Below are positions 58,085 through 64,000 of a stretch of 64,000 bases of DNA, piece after piece; within the stretch, counting starts at the first letter, position 1; the number at the start of each line of letters is the position of its first letter. Origin of the DNA: Glycine soja (lineage: Eukaryota > Streptophyta > Magnoliopsida > Fabales > Fabaceae); contig NC_041020.1 of the NCBI RefSeq assembly GCF_004193775.1, positions 10,051,198-10,115,197 on the forward strand, read 5' to 3'. The translations under genes were made by a program, and so were the position numbers. The notes beneath the pieces were generated by a model that was not told the origin of the DNA, made no database searches, and saw nothing but the letters and a program-made list of their open reading frames with translations.

Positions 58085-59450
58085 ACTCCCCCTGAGTTTT
58101 ACAACTTTAATGCATGATGATGAGATGAGAATGAAGACTGATTAGGCAAAAACACACACACACACACACACACAACAACAACAAAATAAACAATTCATAC
58201 TAGAATTCTCCAAAGACCACATTTTCATTAATAAGGAAAAACAAAGAGAATATGATAGGACATCATAGTCACACTTGAACTTGAGGTAATGGTGGAGATG
58301 TTTGTTCAACGAAGCTAGGAATAGAGGACGAGAGGGATGGTTCAATGGCAGGTGGTGGTGGTTGGACGATAGTAAGGGCAACAATAGGAGGTGTAGGAGC
58401 AACATCAACGCCTAACATAGACATCTAAGCTTGTTACAAGTTCTATAGTAGTACAACACTAAGGTTGGAAAACTGTATTGCAATGGCATAGGAGGAGCAT
58501 AGTTAAGTAGAGTAGGACCTAAGTTGGTTGAGTAGACAATCACAACATCAGGTGCACCCTTGTCTTTGGAGGGAGCTTCTTTTGAGGTCTCAAACTACTT
58601 GGACGTGGGTTCTTTTGGTTGAATGAGGGCCTCATCAGCTTGAGCAACTTTGAATGCGGTTGGGGTCTAGTCCATGTCACCAGTGTTAGTGAGATCAATA
58701 ATGATCTCATTAATAATGTTGTCATCCAAGGACTTGGCAGCAACCTCAGCCTGTGCTTTAATAGATTGCTCCTTATCAGCATGTGCAAAAGCAAGCTCTT
58801 CTTCCATATTTGTAAGTTCTGCCTTCTGGGCATCATGGAGCTTAGTCACATGATCTATGAAGTCTTGTTCATCTATTATGGTGAGATTATAAGTGGTTTC
58901 ATGAAAGATGGTTGGCAGGTTCTTCAACTTGTTGATGAAAGCATAGTTGTCGACATCCTTAGTGAAACACACACAAGCATCATCAAAGTGATACATCTTG
59001 ACTAGACACAACACTTGGACAAAGTCATGCTGATCAACATTTTCACTTCCATCATATCCAGAAGCTGAAGCTTTAAGCGTGTCATTACATATAATCAGAC
59101 TCTAAAAGGTTTTTGCATCAAATGCATCTAGATTCTGGATAAGCTTCTTTCCACTAAAAAGAGATATGCAGCTCCCAGAAATGTTGACCACTTTAACCTT
59201 CATATGCCTACTGGGCATTTCAACAATGCGATAAAGTTTAAAACCCTTCTTTTTTTGTTTCATCATAGATGTATAAATGAAGGCACACTGTATCCACTAC
59301 AATCTGGATATCAGTGGCCTTGGAGATGTGTAACCTAGGTGGATAAGCAATGGTCTGGTTGTGTGCATACATCTAAGCATGTAGTCCACCCAACATGTAG
59401 TACTCAGATTGGATGAGAGCAAGATCAGGTGGATAAATATGTAGTAGTTT
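58085..59450 (-). pseudogene. Post-pol retrotransposon frame, copy 2, 3' part
   Basis: On the minus strand, 59014-58667 encodes YHFDDACVCFTKDVDNYAF, HETTYNLTIIDEQDFIDHVT and KLHDAQKAELTNMEEELAFA, clearly the same protein as 16718-17104. A proline-rich stretch follows (about 58420-58270), then GTAAAACTCAGGGGGAG (58087-58103), matching the purine run near 17567. Stops interrupt the reading. The frame continues beyond the solo LTR at 63263-64000. Function unknown; the predicted helices suggest a structural protein. The stretch 57967-58084 shows nothing. Confidence 0.6.
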
Positions 59451-60029
59451 GTTATTGTGGCGTCCCTAAATAATGACTGGTTTAATAGTAATAAATTAAA
59501 TAGCAGAAACCATCGGAATTTTTTTTTCTTTTCTCTCTCTTTTTTTTAACTGTTATTCATTTCACGGTAATTAAATTTAGAAGGAAAATTATCACTATAG
59601 AGTCCTAAATGGCCAGTTCACAACTCTATTCGGATTCATTTCTTTCTGATCACTCATAACCTCTAAACTATTTTGCTCTTTCAAAAATATACCAGCCATC
59701 ATTTTAGGTCGTCACGTGAGAAATAATAAGATGCGGTCGGTAAACTCTTTTCAATTAAAATTTGTTAACATTTCTTTTTCAAATAACAAGATAAAACATA
59801 ATTGTTTTTATCATCTAAAACTTTCCAAAATATGGGAGTTTGCAAAATAGCACAATGACATCCAGAGCAAAGGTAACAACTGTGGTGGCTTCAGCCACAA
59901 TATATACAATCATCAAAATTTCTATACAATAGGTCTACCCACCCAAAAATCAAAAGAGTAAACCTAGCAGTCTGAACTAGATACACCCACCCACAAAAAG
60001 TATGTACGCCTAGTCTAAGGAGCCGTCTG

Positions 60030-60461
60030 CTATGATGAAGAGTCGTCACTATTCGCTGTCCCTCCAGGGCCACTCTCCTCTGTAGAGTCTGCCTCAGATA
60101 CTGACATAATATCCTTAGGAGAATCAACATCAGGGAGTGGGTCCTCATCATCCTCTGGGAAGTCAGGGGCATCCACAGTAGGTTCAGGAGGTAACTCCTC
60201 TGGGTCCTCTTCAAGATCCTCTTCAGAGGATGACACCTCTATCACTTGAACCGGCTCAACTAGTCGATATGGAGTAGGTATAGGTAGTATCCACTCCACA
60301 GGCTGCTGAAGTATGCGTGCGGGTTGCTCCGGATGTACTAGTGAAGTAGCAGTGAGTCGAATTGTGCCACGGAATCGGCACCTCTCATTGCCTTCGAGGG
60401 TCTCCCAAACGCCCTCTAGGCACTCCATCACAACGTGATCATGAATCAACTGCGCTGCCAT
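60030..60461 (-). CDS. Small acidic protein encoded within the solo LTR (unrecognised)
   Basis: An ATG at 60461 opens 143 codons ending TGA or equivalent at 60030. The N-terminal half is mixed (HDHVVMECLEGVWETLEGNE, then a proline-rich PARILQQPVEWILPIPTPY). The C-terminal half is very acidic with serine and proline (SSSEEDLEEDPEELPPEP and on to SDDSSS), and looks disordered. I do not recognise it. It lies in the transcribed half of the LTR, about 2.3 kb after the TATA box. It could be a real leader-encoded peptide, the first exon of an internal gene, or chance. Confidence 0.4.
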   Translation of the reverse strand: MAAQLIHDHVVMECLEGVWETLEGNERCRFRGTIRLTATSLVHPEQPARILQQPVEWILPIPTPYRLVEPVQVIEVSSSEEDLEEDPEELPPEPTVDAPDFPEDDEDPLPDVDSPKDIMSVSEADSTEESGPGGTANSDDSSS

Positions 60462-60592
60462 TGCGATCTACAAGAGATGAAAGAAAGAGGGTAGACTTTT
60501 TCACAAGAAATCTAACTACACAGGTAACCATACAATGCGTCCCATAACGGCTACGCATAGTCAAAATGTCTTTTTCAAGGGATTTCCTCTCT

Positions 60593-60894
60593 GGTAATCG
60601 ATTACCAAAGTATGTAATCGATTACAAGTGCCCAAAAATGAATTACACAGCCTTTGCACAGTGGAATCTAAAAGTTATATTGTGTAATCGATTACACATA
60701 AATGGTAATCGATTACCAGTAGCAGGTAGCACTATGTAATCTATTACATACAACTGGTAATCGATTACCAGTGCCCTATCATACTGTGTAATCGATTACC
60801 CACAATTGGTAATCAATTACCAGAAGCTACTTAACATCCTGTCTCCATTTTTAAACCCTGTAATCGATTACCCACGAATGGTAATCGATTACCA
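60593..60894. repeat. Cluster of ten GTAATCGATTAC palindromes
   Basis: Eight perfect 12-bp palindromes and two with one change lie in 302 bp. Flanks tend to alternate between TG(T)...(A)CA and TGG...CCA, extending the palindromes to 14-18 bp. Spacing is irregular (about 20 to 60 bp), so it is not a simple tandem array. Confidence 0.92.
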
Positions 60895-63262
60895 GAGGGT
60901 AATTTTCAGATAACACCCAAGATAAATAGCTGGCCAGCCGCCACACAAGCCTCCTTGCTTCGCGGACTTTGTTCTTTTATTGGTTGACTGCCAGGAGCTC
61001 GCCTGCTTAGGTACGTCACAGGTTCTCACTGACTGACTATGCCCGGGTTGGGTCAGGATTAGCCAAGCTTGGTTTTGGGCAGTAGCACCCCACCTGACGT
61101 CCCCAAGGTCTCCTGACCCTCGCGACATATCTCTAGGTACCACTCTATGGTCAACAAACAAAAGTAGGAAGACTGACTCTTCCATGCTTTCTCACATCAA
61201 GCTTATTGGATTATGGGGCACCCATCATATGTGGTACTAGGTGGCAATCGGGCGATTGCGCAAATCAACTCTCCCATTTCCACAAGTCAGGCATAAGCAC
61301 ACCATCCCCAGTTGCCCACCTTTAAATTGAGTTCACGCACTCCTACGTAGCCCTTATCCTCGTTCCTCTCAGCACCGGGTCCCCATCAACCCCTCCAAGC
61401 TTTCACAATATCCAAACCATTCAATTTCATTTATCATGAAACTACCCTAAACCAAGAAAAACAGAGTGGAGGCAGAAAACTCTGCACAAAACTCATTTAA
61501 ATTCCACAGTTTTTCCTACTCACATACCCCAGTAACATTCTCTTTGTTCCGATTCGTTAACCATTGGATCGCCTTGAAAATTTAGCTGAGGGTTCCTAAT
61601 ATAGAAATCTAAGTTTTGACCGTTGGGATCTGCTAGAAAATATCTAGAACACGAGATGTACTACCTTTCCCGTGACTAGCACTGCATAACCATTTTTCTG
61701 CATAATTGGCAAAATTTACTGCACAATTTGACAACTTTTGCTGCATAATTTGGCAGATTTCGAATTCTAGCTTGCTTGTATCCAATTTCACTCAAATTGG
61801 ATCCTACGAGTCCTAAATCATGTATAAATCATGTTCAAACCAAAAACAAACTTCAAACCAAGGTAAAGCAAAATATAGGTATCCAAAACCCACCAATTTA
61901 GTGAATTCTCAAGGTTTGAAAGGTGAAAATGAACATTGGGTAATTTTGGGGTAAACTCTCATCTTCATCAAGTCTATAACATTGATTTAGACTTGCTCAA
62001 ACTGGTTTTAAGGTGAAATCTCCACCTATTCAAAATTTGACCTCTCAACACCCAATTTACCCTAGAAATGGTTCTTTTCTTTCACATTTGTCACTCATTT
62101 TTCTCATTTACTCTGCCCAAACTTTCCTACAAGTCCTAATTGACATTATAAACTAGAATCAACTCACTTTAGACTCCAATTTCCACTAACCCCAAATTTG
62201 GCTTTTCTAACCCTCAAAATCTCACACTTTTCCACTTCCAACACTACCATTCTCACATTTAACTCTAAGTTAACTCTCCCCACCTCTCTACCATTTTTCT
62301 ATCAACATTTTGAGCATACATAAATCAAAAAGCATCATTATTAAACCCTAAATCAACATGGGTAGTTTTTCTTACATCAAACATGTCAAGTTTTGCATAA
62401 TTTCAACAAATTCCTTCACAAACAACTACCCTAAAGCAATAACCTAGTAGAACTACCCATTATAGCTCACAAAAATCCAACACCCACAAATTTCAAGTGA
62501 GAAGAAGTCCACCCTTACCTGAAATTTAAAGCCCCACGAAGTAGAGGTAGGCTCCAAGACTCCAAAAATAGTTTTTCCTTGCAATTGGGGGTAGAAATGA
62601 AGAGGAATTTGGAGCTTCAAGGGAGGCAACAATGGAGGAAAAGAAGAGGGAAGAAAAGCAACGTGGAGGGAGGAGAGAGAGCTGCTGAAATTTTCTGAAG
62701 AAGGAGAGAGAAGATTTGGGCTTTTTATAAAAAAAATTATTTTCTTTTCTTTTTCATTTTCTTTTCTAAAAACAATTGCCACATGTCCTATTTTAAGTGG
62801 ATCAAAAGGGCCCACCTTTTTCCTTTGATTTGACCTCATACTCAGCCACAAAGGAGAAAAAATTGGACCTTTTTGGATGCTAAAATCCAGCCTTGGTTTG
62901 TATGTTGCCTCTCTGGTTCCAGTTCCTCGCGTTTCTCTGCACCCGTCGGGGCCCGTTTTCGAAAGTAGGCAATATATATATCAAAATGCTCAGAATGAGA
63001 CCCTGAGCGTGGTTCAGAGGTTGGTTTTGTTAAATTTTAAGTTGCACGCAAAACGATAATTTTTAGACTAATTAATTGCAAATTAATCTACAACCGTTCA
63101 GTTATGGGTTACACTTCGTTAATTAGTCTAACCCGCGTATCTTTCCCCAATGTACATACTTCTACCAAGAATATAATTATATATATATATATATATATAT
63201 ATAATTATTTAAATGTAGCACTTACAAAATTCCGGGTAGAAATTCTAGGATGTCACAGTTAT

Positions 63263-64000
63263 GGGCGCCCAGAGATTGACCTTCTTCTGATACTCCACCC
63301 TTAGAGGTTTCACTTTTGGAGATGGGTTCAGCATGTGCTTCTAAAATAGATCTTGAGGGATGTTGTTCTGAGTGCTCTTTTGATCTTGAGACCTCATCAA
63401 GTTTCTCCATGCCATTTTCGGGGAGACCTCAATTGATAGAGGAGCAGGCTGTTGTGTACTAAGTGTTAACCAGTGTAGTTGAATCTACCTGGTGTGTCCA
63501 TCGTGGAGGCTCAAGATGGACTATAACATCTAAGGATAAAGCCTTGAAGGCTTCAAATGGAGTGTTCTCATAGTGAAATATTGTCCATTTTGGGGTAGAT
63601 GCAAAAGTGGACTCTAGGAGGACATGCTCTCCTTAGACCACGTCAGAAGAAGTAGATGGAGATGTATTTTGAGAGTTACATTTAAGGAATGCCAAAAAAA
63701 ATCTATGTGCATCTGTTAAAGGTGCTTTCTTTTTCTGACTCAGGGTGAATCTTTCCAAGTGGATTGGATATGGAGGTGGATTTTGTATTGTTGCAGTTGA
63801 TGGACGAGTCTATAGGAAAGAGACTAGATCATCATGAGTAGTCTTATTGCTGGATGATGATGGAGGGGAAGGAGGGACCCATTCTTTTCCAACTATCTTG
63901 GGATTCGCCTTGGTGGTTCTTGTTTTTACCCTTCTTGGAACCTCTAAAGGGATGACTGATTGTTTAACTACCTTAGCCTTTTTATGTGAAGGGAAAGCTT
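63263..64000 (-). pseudogene. Post-pol retrotransposon frame, copy 2, upstream part
   Basis: Read from 64000 on the minus strand, the DNA aligns with 15620-16270 on the plus strand (shared phrases such as AATCCCAAGAT, CATCCACTTGGA-like and GCCTTCAAGGCT). All frames are interrupted, the longest being 63410-63222 with a lysine/serine/glutamate-rich reading. It continues at 59450 once the solo LTR is removed. The matching pol should lie just beyond the right edge of the window. Confidence 0.55.

Larger units (their letters stand above)
59456..63257 (-). mobile_element. 3.8-kb solo LTR of a Ty3/gypsy element
   Basis: On the minus strand it begins TGTGACATCCTAGAATTTC and ends GGGACGCCACA, flanked by a perfect 5-bp duplication GTTAT (59451-59455 and 63258-63262). 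No primer site, polypurine tract or pol motif is inside, so it is best read as one long LTR left after recombination. TTTTTTATAAAAAG (about 62720-62735) followed by a pyrimidine-rich run marks a minus-strand promoter. It contains the acidic frame 60461-60030 and the palindrome cluster at 60593-60894. A very short non-autonomous element cannot be fully excluded. Confidence 0.82.

Noticed and set aside
59456..63257. A complete short gypsy element rather than a solo LTR
   Set aside because: No internal primer site, polypurine tract or second LTR was found, while the ends and duplication fit one long LTR.

Overview
The window is plant nuclear DNA made almost entirely of transposable elements, probably from a repeat-rich (pericentromere-like) region of a legume. 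Soybean or another Glycine is the best guess. The main reason is an almost intact Sirevirus of SIRE1 type: a 9.27-kb Ty1/copia element with 1-kb LTRs, one gag-pol frame, and a 650-codon second frame behind a leaky-looking UAG. SIRE1 was described from soybean. An Ogre/Tat element with a tRNA-Arg-type primer site and long AT-rich non-coding stretches fit a legume. I found no host protein gene, rRNA, tRNA or CRISPR array.

Layout. 1-1735: 3' end of a Sirevirus-like copia pol plus the remains of its post-pol frame. 1759-7334: a non-autonomous Ty3/gypsy element (minus strand, TSD GATAT) inserted in another copia pol. 7340-15263: that copia pol, cut by two inverted solo LTRs (7746-10665 and 11981-14663); the segment between them is inverted and the target duplications are swapped. 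15264-17620: a second post-pol frame remnant. 17640-18097: a plus-strand Tork-like integrase scrap.

18098-55335 is a Tork-like copia on the minus strand carrying a four-layer nest. A hAT transposon (19674-51195, TSD GTTGCTCT) sits in its reverse transcriptase. An Ogre/Tat element (24888-49447, TSD ACTAG) sits in the hAT. The SIRE1-type element (36193-45462, TSD CTTTT) sits in the Ogre 3' region. A 1.1-kb element of unknown class (32512-33628, TSD CCTCA) also sits in the Ogre. The same Tork copy was hit by an LTR-derived composite (52547-54458). Beyond it lie a LINE reverse transcriptase relic (55400-56550), the 3' LTR and post-pol frame of another minus-strand copia (56559-64000), and a 3.8-kb solo gypsy LTR inside that frame (59456-63257, TSD GTTAT).

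Function. Only the SIRE1-type gag-pol looks capable of making its enzymes (protease, integrase, RT and RNase H residues all present, LTRs differing at one site). Its envelope-like frame has a premature stop. The Ogre lacks pol. The hAT transposase has a frameshift. The most unusual content is the Ogre 3' region: successive tandem arrays whose units are hairpins, with both stem arms changing together between unit types.
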